This document shows, in pieces, positions 40,098-48,197 of a stretch of 64,000 nucleotides of DNA. The DNA is from an uncultured Flavobacteriaceae bacterium. GTDB taxonomy: Bacteria > Bacteroidota > Bacteroidia > Flavobacteriales > Flavobacteriaceae. The stretch is taken from contig CANLWG010000011.1 of the NCBI GenBank assembly GCA_947494715.1, positions 1 through 64,000 of the forward strand, written 5' to 3'. The notes under the pieces were generated by a model. It saw nothing but the letters and a program-made list of their open reading frames with translations, had not been told where the DNA came from and did no database searches. Every line of letters starts with the position of its first letter. The stretch's first letter is position 1. A program made the position numbers and the translations under genes.

Positions 40098-40328
40098 CTA
40101 TTGCCCGAAAGCCCTCAATTTCTCAACGTACTTTTCCAAGAGCCCTTCTTCCTCTATGCTGTTCATGGCTATCCTGTCCACTATGAAGTCCTTTAGGCCC
40201 TCCCGTATGAGGACTTCCCTATGCCCGATGTGGTGCCTTAGATCCTTGATGAAATCCTTTAGTATCTCTTCCATAGGCGCAAGGTAGGTGAGGCCAAGGG
40301 TATTTCCTTGCGTGTTCCCGCAGATCAA
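40098..40328 (-). CDS. hypothetical protein (76 aa), start uncertain
   Basis: TTG at 40328 overlaps the upstream stop (TTGA); other in-frame starts at 40349 and 40370 lie deeper inside the upstream gene. The protein is helical (LAPMEEILKDFIKDLRHHIG; LKDFIVDRIAMNSIEEEGLL), and no family is recognised. Last gene of a two-gene minus unit ending at a clear terminator. Confidence 0.5.
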   Translation of the reverse strand: MICGNTQGNTLGLTYLAPMEEILKDFIKDLRHHIGHREVLIREGLKDFIVDRIAMNSIEEEGLLEKYVEKLRAFGQ

Positions 40329-40597
40329 CCCACTCTTTCCATCACCCATCTTTCCGTAGGCACTCGCCAATATCCTAATACTGGCAGGATAAAAAAAGTA
40401 GTATTGGACGGGTATCGAAAGTACGCCTTGATTTCTCCGGTATCCATTTCGTATTCCAAAAAGAACCCTTCCATTGAAGAAGGGGTGTTGGGCATCCCAC
40501 TGTCCTTGATGGCCGCCCGCACACGCTCTTTCCCGGCCTCGTGGAAAAGCTCTTTGATAGCGTCTTCGTCATAATTTCTAAAAACAACTTTGGACAT
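40325..40597 (-). CDS. hypothetical protein (90 aa)
   Basis: 90 aa from the ATG at 40597 (MSKVVFRNYDEDAIKELFHE); longer in-frame extensions have no sensible start context. It is alpha/beta: a first helix, then GFFLEYEMDTGEIKAYFRYP and TTFFILPVLGYWRVPTE. No family recognised. A TACATTTG -7 box lies 24 bases upstream. Confidence 0.5.
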   Translation of the reverse strand: MSKVVFRNYDEDAIKELFHEAGKERVRAAIKDSGMPNTPSSMEGFFLEYEMDTGEIKAYFRYPSNTTFFILPVLGYWRVPTERWVMERVG

Positions 40598-40620
40598 ATT
40601 CCTAAAATATGGATATAATC

Positions 40621-40628
40621 CAAATGTA
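40621..40628 (-). promoter_or_regulatory. -7 promoter box (minus)
   Basis: TACATTTG on the minus strand matches TAnnTTTG exactly and lies 24 bases before the start of the 90-aa gene. No matching -33 TTG at the right spacing was found, so only half of the promoter is supported. Confidence 0.35.
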
Positions 40629-40730
40629 TGAAATTGTTCGATCCATCCTGAAAATTTAACTAAGTCCGGGATACATTCCTTCGATCGGGTTAGGGGATTT
40701 CCTAAACCACGATTTTTGTTAAATTGTAAC

Positions 40731-41087
40731 ATGGAAAGGGAGAAGCTCATAAAGTACTTCGATCGGTTTTTGGACGATGACGGTATGCTCGACTACCTGA
40801 CCCCTGAAAGGGAAAACCTGAAACGTGCGGTGGAGATAGATAGGGATCGTTACATCGGGTTGGTACTGGGGGAACTGGAGGAATGTGATACATTCGAGGA
40901 ATTCGCCGCCAATGTGGACGCTCTGTTCAGTTATGAGCACGATGAGGATCAGGGTACGAACGACTACATAGAGGGAGGGGTTGAAAACTTTGAGGACATT
41001 CCCGACCTTGGGGAAGTTTTGAGGACAAGGGCTTTCTACACACGCTTGGCCCTAGGTGCCATAGAACTATTTAAAGATCATTATTAA
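40731..41087 (+). CDS. hypothetical acidic protein (118 aa)
   Basis: 118 aa from the ATG at 40731. Helical and acidic (KYFDRFLDDDGMLDYLTPER; GVENFEDIPDLGEVLRTRAF). No family recognised. Its TAA shares its last base with the ATG of the SRAP gene, so the two form a unit transcribed towards the integrase side. The 133-base divergent region before it contains no gene. Confidence 0.5.
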   Translation: MEREKLIKYFDRFLDDDGMLDYLTPERENLKRAVEIDRDRYIGLVLGELEECDTFEEFAANVDALFSYEHDEDQGTNDYIEGGVENFEDIPDLGEVLRTRAFYTRLALGAIELFKDHY

Positions 41088-41884
41088 TGTGTTATTCGAC
41101 ATCGAATAGGGAAAAATCACGTTCCCAAATGGAAAGGGAACTTGAGGCCCAGCTAAAGGCCAGAAAGGACTATATCTCTTTTTACTGGCGCACCGGTTTT
41201 GCCCATCTGCCCATGAACGCGGTAACCCAAGAAGACCCGAAACATATCGATGTGGTTACATGGGGCATCGTGGAGCCTTGGACAAAGGATGTCAAGGAGC
41301 GATGGAAAAAACTAGGTGGCAAGTCCCTTAATACCCAGTCGGAATATGTTTTTGACAACAATAGAAGTTCGGAGGCCATCCACAAAAGAAGATGCATTAT
41401 TCCCGTTACCGGTTATTTCGAGCCATACTACATAAAAAAGGATTCCTACCCACATATCGTTCAGCCGGTCAACGAAACCTATCTTGGTCTACTTGGTGTC
41501 TACAATACAATAGATGGCGTAAACTACGCAAGCATCCTTACAGCGGACGCAAACGGGTTCATGCAAATGGTCCACAACCAGAAAAAGAGACAGCCTATTA
41601 TGTTGGATCCGTACCATTGGGAAAGTTGGCTGCATGATGACCTTAGTAACGGCCAACTTAACCAATTGATGTTCCAAAACGATACGGCCCAGGAACTAGA
41701 AGCGTATACCGTATTGCGCTCGGCCACCAATTCAAGGGCCGAAAACAATGTACCCGAGATCTTGGAGCAACAGGTATTCCCGGAGGTAAGGGAAAAACAG
41801 CAATATGATATCAGGCAGTTGGATATGTACGATGAGAACCTTGATAATCTAAATAGGGGCGAGCCAACAAGCCTATTCGGATAA
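41087..41884 (+). CDS. SRAP-family (HMCES/YedK-like) protein
   Basis: 265 aa. The catalytic Cys2 (MCYS) that attaches covalently to abasic sites in ssDNA is present after Met removal. The family's Glu motif appears as PVTGYFEPY (near 108, usual form GFYEW). The His motif appears as MVHNQKKRQPIML (near 165, usual form HxRMP). So the active-site residues are kept, but their surroundings diverge. It would shield abasic sites during replication or repair; phage use is an inference. It forms a unit with the 118-aa gene before and the 74-aa gene after. Confidence 0.78.
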   Translation: MCYSTSNREKSRSQMERELEAQLKARKDYISFYWRTGFAHLPMNAVTQEDPKHIDVVTWGIVEPWTKDVKERWKKLGGKSLNTQSEYVFDNNRSSEAIHKRRCIIPVTGYFEPYYIKKDSYPHIVQPVNETYLGLLGVYNTIDGVNYASILTADANGFMQMVHNQKKRQPIMLDPYHWESWLHDDLSNGQLNQLMFQNDTAQELEAYTVLRSATNSRAENNVPEILEQQVFPEVREKQQYDIRQLDMYDENLDNLNRGEPTSLFG

Positions 41885-42108
41885 TGGACATCAACGACTT
41901 CCTTGAACTCCCCGAAGACCAACAATGGGAGGAACTATGGGAAAATGGGGTCTGGCTGGAGAACTTCAAGAGCATCGACTGTTCCTTTCAGCTCTACTCG
42001 CTCTATTCCTTTTATGTCGATGTGGAGATAATCGGAAGCCGACTTATAATGTTCCCCTTCAAGGGAGGGGATAGGCTCGATAAGTATAATCTGGGCAGGG
42101 AGGTCTAG
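41884..42108 (+). CDS. small protein paired with SRAP gene (74 aa)
   Basis: 74 aa starting on the last base of the SRAP stop. Acidic, aromatic (LPEDQQWEELWENGVWLENF), then beta-like (YVDVEIIGSRLIMFPFKGGD). No family recognised; a partner role is suggested only by coupling. Confidence 0.5.
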   Translation: MDINDFLELPEDQQWEELWENGVWLENFKSIDCSFQLYSLYSFYVDVEIIGSRLIMFPFKGGDRLDKYNLGREV

Positions 42109-42174
42109 AGCTTTGATAGGATAGCAAAGAAGGTACAGATAGCCACCACTGCCCAGAACATTATATATTCCTCC

Positions 42175-42291
42175 CTATTCGTCGGTCTTTTTCTCATCCT
42201 CAAGATCTTGGGGAATGCTATTTTCACGTATGAAAAGCTGAATACCTGCATTATGGTATTTCTCCAGGGTCTCCTTGTCAAGGGCTTCCAT
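42175..42291 (-). CDS. 38-aa ORF with an 18-aa hydrophobic ORF behind it
   Basis: On the minus strand ATG 42291 opens 38 codons (MEALDKETLEKYHNAGIQLF...) to TAG 42175. Then, after a strong GGGAGGAA, an 18-codon frame (MFWAVVAICTFFAILSKL, 42161-42105) encodes a single membrane helix. Such pairs are common at phage ends but weakly supported here. The strong ribosome-binding site before the hydrophobic peptide is the best argument. Function unknown. Confidence 0.4.
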   Translation of the reverse strand: MEALDKETLEKYHNAGIQLFIRENSIPQDLEDEKKTDE

Positions 42292-42447
42292 TTTGATATA
42301 GGTTGTTACGGATCAGTTCCAAATATAGCGAATTTTTACGATATATTTAAAAAATAATCGATACCTGAGCATTGTGTATTGCTATTTTTCGGTCTGCATT
42401 GGCATAAGTTAAGGAAATAATGCTTTTTGAAAAGAGGTCTTAGACCT

Positions 42448-43647
42448 TTACAACTTCACATCAATGGATTTTGCTTCTTCCAATAATCTACTTTCGCGTA
42501 AAATATCATAATGTCTATCGTTCATTTTTGTCGATTTATGGCCATTGATTTTTGATGCCAACAATCTGCCATAGTACTCGGTTACCTTCGTCGTATGGAC
42601 ATGTTTTATGGCATAGAAATCAGCTTCGATGCCTAGTTTCTTTTTGACATGTTCACGCCATCTTTTTGATATTTGCCATTCATCGATCTTAACTGGACCG
42701 GGAATCAATCCTTTTGAGAATAGAAAGTCATGTTTATTGGCATTTTTGCAAGTTTCCTTCCACAAACCCAAAACACTGTCATTAATGGCCCTCCATTCCT
42801 CTTGGTACGTTCTGCCTTTTTTGACCTGGATCTTAAATAGCTGCTTGTCCAAGATAATATCCTTCATCTGCAACCGCATTAGTTCTGAAGACCGGCAACC
42901 TGAGTGGTAAAAAATCATCCAATATCTATAGAAAGTATAGTAATTGGATTTAAGGTGCTTTTTCACTTTTTCGATTTCCTCGTCCGTTAATGTCAAGCGA
43001 ATTCTTTTCACCGTTTTTTTCTTGGATATTGCGGATATGGGATTGACCTCTATAGCATCGTTTTCCAATAGTTCCTTAAATAGTATGGATATATACGCCC
43101 GGATTTTGTTGTATCGGTTGTTGGAGTATTTATTTTGTGCCACCTGGTTTTCCAATATAGCCCTAACGTGTCTTCTCCTGACATCCTTAATTTTGAGTTC
43201 TTCGTAGCGAAGTTGTTTAACGGACTTAATGAAATACTTTTTGGCTCCTTTTATATCGATAAGGGTTTTATGCTGTAGGTCCAATTTGGAAAAGGCCGAA
43301 TCCAAAGCTTCACAAAAAGGCGTGTTCGGATGTATCTCATATTGAATATAAATATCTGGGCCATTGTATTCACCTGTTATAGGATTAAAGCCCTCTATTT
43401 TCATTTCATAGATTTCATCATCCATAAGTTTTTGTGTGGCCATCCTGCGTTCCTCGAGCGTTCTGAAACGGTTCATCCCTTTGACCGAAAAGAGCTTGCC
43501 CCATCTATCGGTACCCTTGAATTGCGGGTCATAGAAGCGATAAGTTATGCGCCATGCCTTTTTCAGGGCGGTCTTTCCACAGGTCTTCCAATTGTTGGGA
43601 TTTACGATAGGTTGGCTGCATTTACAGCCATGAGGCAGTAGTATCAT
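42448..43647 (-). CDS. int: phage integrase, tyrosine recombinase
   Basis: 399 aa. The catalytic domain shows SGCRSSELMRL (first Arg, about 252), IQVKKGRTYQEEW (Lys on a beta turn, about 275), YAIKHVHTTK (the HxxR-box region in divergent form, His kept, about 345), INGHKSTKMNDRHY (His and nucleophilic Tyr, about 368-380). The N-terminus has an unusual zinc-like CKCSQP and C; a core-binding helical domain covers about 105-215. It integrates and excises the phage. It faces away from the tRNA-Phe gene, the usual position beside attP. Confidence 0.85.
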   Translation of the reverse strand: MILLPHGCKCSQPIVNPNNWKTCGKTALKKAWRITYRFYDPQFKGTDRWGKLFSVKGMNRFRTLEERRMATQKLMDDEIYEMKIEGFNPITGEYNGPDIYIQYEIHPNTPFCEALDSAFSKLDLQHKTLIDIKGAKKYFIKSVKQLRYEELKIKDVRRRHVRAILENQVAQNKYSNNRYNKIRAYISILFKELLENDAIEVNPISAISKKKTVKRIRLTLTDEEIEKVKKHLKSNYYTFYRYWMIFYHSGCRSSELMRLQMKDIILDKQLFKIQVKKGRTYQEEWRAINDSVLGLWKETCKNANKHDFLFSKGLIPGPVKIDEWQISKRWREHVKKKLGIEADFYAIKHVHTTKVTEYYGRLLASKINGHKSTKMNDRHYDILRESRLLEEAKSIDVKL

Positions 43648-43715
43648 AGTGTTACCTTTTTTGTTACCCTTTAGGTAAAAACTACGATACTAAAGAAGTT
43701 TTGTTTTTTAGGTCA

Positions 43716-43735
43716 GCCCCGTTAATACGGGGCTT
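43716..43735. terminator. hairpin between integrase and tRNA-Phe
   Basis: GCCCCGT (43716-43722), loop TAAT, ACGGGGC (43727-43733), then TTT on the plus strand. The stem is perfect (7 bp), but neither strand has a proper U tract. On the minus strand it may end or process the tRNA transcript. Weak terminator or attachment-site structure. Confidence 0.4.
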
Positions 43736-43744
43736 TCCATGGTA

Positions 43745-43817
<73 letters not shown>

Positions 43818-43861
43818 CAGTATTTCAATTTGGACGCCCATAGGTATTACCGGAGGGCTTG

Positions 43862-43898
43862 CCCGCCTTTGCTAGCTTTTTGCTGCTGCAAAGGCGGG
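43862..43898. repeat. G/C-rich 10-bp inverted repeat upstream of tRNA-Phe
   Basis: CCCGCCTTTG (43862-43871) and CAAAGGCGGG (43889-43898) are perfect inverted copies with a 17-nt loop. It stands in an A/T-rich intergenic stretch between the tRNA and coaX, the remaining bases of which carry no other feature I can name. It resembles short palindromic intergenic repeats. Whether it is a divergent regulatory site, a REP-like element or a transcription barrier is open. Confidence 0.5.
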
Positions 43899-43983
43899 TG
43901 CAAATATAATTTCAAATTTAGGAACTACAAACAAAATAGGAAAAAAAGGGGTTTTGTTTTTTCCATTTTCAGATCTTTGTACT

Positions 43984-44712
43984 ATGAACTTGATTGTAGA
44001 TGTTGGGAATACCTTTACAAAGCTTGCTGTTTTTGACAGGGAGACTCTTGTCTTTCATCAAAATGCCCTACCTGAACATGTGGCAAGGCAGATAAAGGAA
44101 ATTTGTGACCGGTATCCGGATATGGCGAATGCCATAATCTCCAACGTAGGAAAGTTGGATAAAACCGTTATGGCGGTCTTGAATGTCTTTTGTGAGGTTC
44201 ATGAATTAAGCCCATCCTCTAAAAAACCGTTTAAGAATTCCTATGCTACGCCTCAGACCTTGGGGGCCGATCGGATGGCTTTGGCTACGGCCGCATTCTA
44301 CCATAACCACAACGGCAATACCTTGGTTATTGATGCGGGCACCTGTGTAACCTATGACATGGTGAACGATTATGGCGAATATTTGGGCGGTGCCATTTCA
44401 CCAGGATTAGGCATGCGGTATAAGGCCGTTCATGAACAAACCTCCAATCTACCGTTATTGGAACCTTATGAGCCCTTGGACTTCATTGGAAACTCCACTG
44501 AGACCAGTATACATAGTGGTATAGTGAACGGGATTTGTTTGGAAATTGATGGGGTCATTGATCAATATCGCCAGCGTTTTGAAGATTTAACAGTTATTTT
44601 AACAGGCGGCGATGCCCATTTTTTGTCTAAACGACTAAAAAATACCATATTTGCGGATTCCAATTTTCTCCTCAAAGGGCTTAACCATTTGTTGGAATAC
44701 AACAAGCATTAG
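43984..44712 (+). CDS. coaX: type III pantothenate kinase
   Basis: 242 aa from the ATG at 43984. DVGNTFTKLAVFD (residues 6-18, phosphate-1 with the catalytic Asp), GADRMALATAAF (about 99), DAGTCVTYDMV (about 119, phosphate-2) and ILTGGDAHFL near the C-terminus mark the ASKHA-fold CoaX. It phosphorylates pantothenate, the first step of coenzyme A synthesis; this type is not feedback-inhibited and needs a monovalent cation. Length fits the family. The outer-membrane protein gene starts right after its stop, and the order is typical for flavobacteria. Confidence 0.93.
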   Translation: MNLIVDVGNTFTKLAVFDRETLVFHQNALPEHVARQIKEICDRYPDMANAIISNVGKLDKTVMAVLNVFCEVHELSPSSKKPFKNSYATPQTLGADRMALATAAFYHNHNGNTLVIDAGTCVTYDMVNDYGEYLGGAISPGLGMRYKAVHEQTSNLPLLEPYEPLDFIGNSTETSIHSGIVNGICLEIDGVIDQYRQRFEDLTVILTGGDAHFLSKRLKNTIFADSNFLLKGLNHLLEYNKH

Positions 44713-45978
44713 ATGATCAAAAAAATTGTATTTGCAATGGTATGCATTGCCACTGCAGGTTTGCATGCACAGAATGGAACCGCTTCTCCCTATTCTTATT
44801 TTGGTATCGGCGATCTTAGATCGGCAAGTACGGTCGAAAACCAGATGATGGGCGGTATTGGTGTTTATGCGGATAGTATTCATATAAATCTACAAAATCC
44901 CGCCGGGTACAGTAAGTTACGGATTACCACCTATACTGCTGGGATTTCCCGCAGAGAGTTGAAACTTAAAAGTTTTACCGAAGAGCAAAGTACCTCTGTA
45001 TCTAACTTGGACTATCTTGCCTTGGGTTTTGGACTGGGAAAAGGACTTGGGGTAGGATTTGGGATTAGGCCCTACTCATCTGTAGGTTATAATTTAATCG
45101 CGGAGTCCAACAACTCCAATGGGGCTTTGGTTACCAATCAGTTTAGGGGAGAAGGAGGTCTCAACAAGGTTTATTTTTCAGTAGGATATGAATTGTCCAA
45201 GAATTTGAGCATAGGGGCCACGGCAAGCTTCAATTTTGGCAATGTGGAAAATGAACGGATCCAAAGCGTGGAAGATGTTCAATTTGGAACATTGGATAGA
45301 AGAACATCCAGAATAAACGGGATGGATTTTAACTATGCCCTGCATTATACGCCAAAAATTAAGGACAAATACACACTTTTTGCATCGGCCAGGGTGAACA
45401 CCCAAGCTAATTTAACCTCAAAAAACGATCAGGAAATTGGCTCTTTTTCTTTGCTTACAGGACAGGACATTGAAGTGCTTGATGTAAATCTGGATGCCCA
45501 AGGCCTTAGGAATACGGATTTGAAAATCCCCACGACCACTACCCTGGGAATCGGTTTTGGGGAAAACATGAAGTGGTTTTTAGGAGGTGAATATGGTTTT
45601 CAGGGTCTTAGTTCGTTTACGAATGATTTTTTGGAAGTTGAAAACCTAGAGTATCAAGATGCCAGTTTCTTCGCTTTTGGAGGCTATTTTATTCCGGACT
45701 ATGATTCTTTTCAAGGCTATCTAAAGAGGATTACCTATAGGGCCGGGATTCGATACGAAAAGACGGGTATGGTGGTCAACGACACCGAGATTAATAATTT
45801 TGGCATAACTTTTGGATTAGGCTTACCGCTTGGACGTAGTTTCTCGAACCTAAATCTAGGTTTTGAACTTGGGAAAAGAGGAACCACTTCAGCCGATTTG
45901 ATAGAAGAAAGTTACTTTAAAATCAATGTGGGACTGTCCTTAAACGATTTATGGTTCCAAAAAAGGAAAATAAATTGA
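44713..45978 (+). CDS. outer-membrane beta-barrel protein (OmpP1/FadL-like)
   Basis: 421 aa. Signal peptide (MIKKIVFAMVCIATAGLHAQ), then NGTASPYSYFGIGDLRSAST, and a series of amphipathic strands (GLGVGFGIRPYSSVGYNLIA; NLSIGATASFNFGNVENERI) ending in an aromatic residue, as in outer-membrane barrels. The pattern recalls OmpP1/FadL-type or PorV-like proteins of Bacteroidota. The transported substrate is unknown. It follows coaX directly, with TPR and LptC genes after it. Confidence 0.75.
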   Translation: MIKKIVFAMVCIATAGLHAQNGTASPYSYFGIGDLRSASTVENQMMGGIGVYADSIHINLQNPAGYSKLRITTYTAGISRRELKLKSFTEEQSTSVSNLDYLALGFGLGKGLGVGFGIRPYSSVGYNLIAESNNSNGALVTNQFRGEGGLNKVYFSVGYELSKNLSIGATASFNFGNVENERIQSVEDVQFGTLDRRTSRINGMDFNYALHYTPKIKDKYTLFASARVNTQANLTSKNDQEIGSFSLLTGQDIEVLDVNLDAQGLRNTDLKIPTTTTLGIGFGENMKWFLGGEYGFQGLSSFTNDFLEVENLEYQDASFFAFGGYFIPDYDSFQGYLKRITYRAGIRYEKTGMVVNDTEINNFGITFGLGLPLGRSFSNLNLGFELGKRGTTSADLIEESYFKINVGLSLNDLWFQKRKIN

Positions 45979-46019
45979 TAAAAATTTAGTACATTAACCC
46001 CATTAAACAAAGAATCAAG

Positions 46020-47390
46020 ATGAAAACGAAAATTTACTTCACAGTGCTAATGCTAGTAGGGTATATGGGGGTAAGTAATGCTCAGGCCCAGAATCAGGAA
46101 TGTATGACCAATCTTTCTATATATGTAGAACATGCAAAGGTCAAGAATTATGATGCTGCGTATACACCTTGGAAAATGGTCTATGATAATTGTCCCGATG
46201 TAAATTGGGCCAATTTTGCTTATGGAGAACGAATACTGAAGGATAAGGTTAAAAAATCCTCCGGAGCCGAAAAGGATGGGTACATTACCGACCTTTTAGC
46301 GCTGTACGACAATAGTTTAAAGTATTTTCCGAAGAAGGCTAAGAAGGCCGAAGTGGTTATAGACAAGGTATTGTTGAAGTATGATAACAAGATGATTTCC
46401 GATCAGGAAATATATGATCAATTACATCAAGCATTTGAGGAGGATAGGGATAATTTTAGAAATCCAAAAGCACTATATTTGGATTTTTCCAGCCTCGTAG
46501 ATCTGCATAATGCTGGTAAGGCCGATTTACAGCAGGTTTTTGATGAATATGATGATATTACCGAAAAAATAGAAGAGGAAAACAAAAAATTAACAAGTGT
46601 CATCACCAAACTTCTGCCCAAGGAAGAAGATGGTACCTTAACTTCAAAGGAGAAAAAACAGCTTAAAGTGGCCACCACGAATTCGACCTCCTTTGGTAAA
46701 ATAGCTGGAAGTATAGATTCTAAACTTGGGGCCCTAGCGGATTGTGGTAACCTAATTCCGCTATACCAAAAGAGTTTTGATGCCAAAAAAGGTGATATTA
46801 CTTGGGTAAAACGAGCAGTAGGAAGGATGTATAGCAAGGAATGTACCGAAGACCCATTGTTTGTTAAATTGGTGGAAGCGCAAAATTCCCTTGATCCATC
46901 CGCGGACACGTATTTTTATCTTGCTTTGTTGAAACAAAAATCCGGGGATACCAAAGGAGCATTAGCAGACTTTAATAAGGCATTGGAATTGGAAACGGAT
47001 TCCTATAAAAAATCCAATATCGCCTACAGGATTGCTACAAGCTATAGAAGAGGCAGTAAGTCCACGGCAAGAAGTTATGCGCAAAAAGCTATCAATGCAA
47101 ATCCTGCAAATGGCAAGGCGTATTTATTGATTGCGAATCTTTATGCCACCAGTGCCAACAATTGTGGAAGTACTCCATTTGAAAAACGTGCCATATATTG
47201 GAAAGCGGCAGACATGGCCCGCAAGGCAGGTAGGGTAGATCCCTCACTTAGCGGAAGGGCGAGTAAGTCTGCGGCCAGCTACTCCGCAAAAGCCCCATCA
47301 AAAACAGATATCTTTCAGGCCGGCATGGCCGGAAAAACAGTCTCCTTTAGTTGTTGGGTAGGCGGTAGCGTCACGGTGCCCAACTTGTAG
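46020..47390 (+). CDS. tetratricopeptide repeat protein, periplasmic
   Basis: 456 aa. Signal peptide (MKTKIYFTVLMLVGYMGVSN, cleaved after AQA), then helical repeats: AKVKNYDAAYTPWKMVYDNC; and near 300-370 SADTYFYLALLKQKSGDTKG, ALADFNKALELETDSYKKSN, clear TPR units. A conserved Cys-rich start (QECMTNLSIYVEH) is visible. A C-terminal SFSCWVGG segment ends the chain. Family members act as scaffolds in envelope assembly; the partner is not known. It sits in the coaX-lptC-hlyC-ppiD order. Confidence 0.75.
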   Translation: MKTKIYFTVLMLVGYMGVSNAQAQNQECMTNLSIYVEHAKVKNYDAAYTPWKMVYDNCPDVNWANFAYGERILKDKVKKSSGAEKDGYITDLLALYDNSLKYFPKKAKKAEVVIDKVLLKYDNKMISDQEIYDQLHQAFEEDRDNFRNPKALYLDFSSLVDLHNAGKADLQQVFDEYDDITEKIEEENKKLTSVITKLLPKEEDGTLTSKEKKQLKVATTNSTSFGKIAGSIDSKLGALADCGNLIPLYQKSFDAKKGDITWVKRAVGRMYSKECTEDPLFVKLVEAQNSLDPSADTYFYLALLKQKSGDTKGALADFNKALELETDSYKKSNIAYRIATSYRRGSKSTARSYAQKAINANPANGKAYLLIANLYATSANNCGSTPFEKRAIYWKAADMARKAGRVDPSLSGRASKSAASYSAKAPSKTDIFQAGMAGKTVSFSCWVGGSVTVPNL

Positions 47391-47391
47391 A

Positions 47392-47997
47392 ATGACAAGT
47401 TTTTTAAAGAATATATTTACTAACGTTGCCGTGGTCTTTTCCATGGCAATGCTTTTTTTGGCCTGTACGGATAACTACAAAAGAGTTGGGGAGGAGGCCG
47501 GGAAAAAGATTTTCCCACAGGGTATCGCCAATAATTTTGTCTTGACGTATACGGAGACAATTGATGAACTGGGCAGTGAAGACCTAAAGTCCACCAAGGT
47601 GATCGCAGTGCTGACCAGTCCCGTCAGCGAGGATTTTCAAAATCTCAGATTCCCATACCGCACCTTTCCTAACGGATTAGTACTCGATGTTTATGATAAA
47701 GATTCCCAAAAAAGTGTGGTAAAGGCGGATTATGGCATTATGTATTCCTTGACTAATTTAATAGATTTACAGGGGAATGTGGTTATAGAAACCCATGATG
47801 GGAAGCGACTGGAAGCGCCCCAGTTGTATTATGATCAAAATAGCGAGTGGATTTTTACCCAAGGGGAATTCACCTATACCAATCCCGAAGATGGTACCGT
47901 AATGGATGGCGAAGGTATGGATTTTAATAGGAACCTTAGCTTTTTTAAGGCCCATAAGACCTACGGATTAATGATGATAAAAGAAGAATTAAAATGA
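47392..47997 (+). CDS. lptC: LPS export protein LptC
   Basis: 201 aa. An N-terminal membrane/lipoprotein-like segment (IFTNVAVVFSMAMLFLACTD). The rest is the beta-jellyroll of LptC: FVLTYTETIDELGSEDLKST, FPNGLVLDVYDKDSQKSVVK, LQGNVVIETHDGKRLEAPQL and EFTYTNPEDGTVMDGEGMDF match the repeating strands. It takes lipid A-core from LptBFG on the way to the outer membrane. LpxB of the same window makes its precursor. Confidence 0.82.
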   Translation: MTSFLKNIFTNVAVVFSMAMLFLACTDNYKRVGEEAGKKIFPQGIANNFVLTYTETIDELGSEDLKSTKVIAVLTSPVSEDFQNLRFPYRTFPNGLVLDVYDKDSQKSVVKADYGIMYSLTNLIDLQGNVVIETHDGKRLEAPQLYYDQNSEWIFTQGEFTYTNPEDGTVMDGEGMDFNRNLSFFKAHKTYGLMMIKEELK

Positions 47998-48197
47998 TTA
48001 AAATACTGAGGTATACGGAGTATCTTTATGTGGCCGTAGCACTTTTTTCAATTTACAGGATCTATACGGACTGGAATATAGATCGGCAAAATGCCTATCT
48101 ATTTGTTTTCTTCGCAATCGTGTCTATTGGTATGTTTTTGTTCCGCAGGAACTATAGGAAAAAATTTGAGAGACGCAATCGTGATAATCAAAAATGA
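47994..48197 (+). CDS. small two-span membrane protein
   Basis: 67 aa overlapping the LptC stop (ATGA). Two hydrophobic segments (YLYVAVALFSIYRIYTDW; AYLFVFFAIVSIGMFLFRR) and a basic end (NYRKKFERRNRDNQK). Frequently seen between lptC and a hemolysin-type gene in flavobacteria in my recollection. Function unknown. Confidence 0.65.
   Translation: MIKILRYTEYLYVAVALFSIYRIYTDWNIDRQNAYLFVFFAIVSIGMFLFRRNYRKKFERRNRDNQK

Noticed and set aside
43716-43735. Definite terminator of the tRNA-Phe gene
   Set aside because: On the tRNA strand no U tract follows the hairpin; listed only as a weak hairpin.
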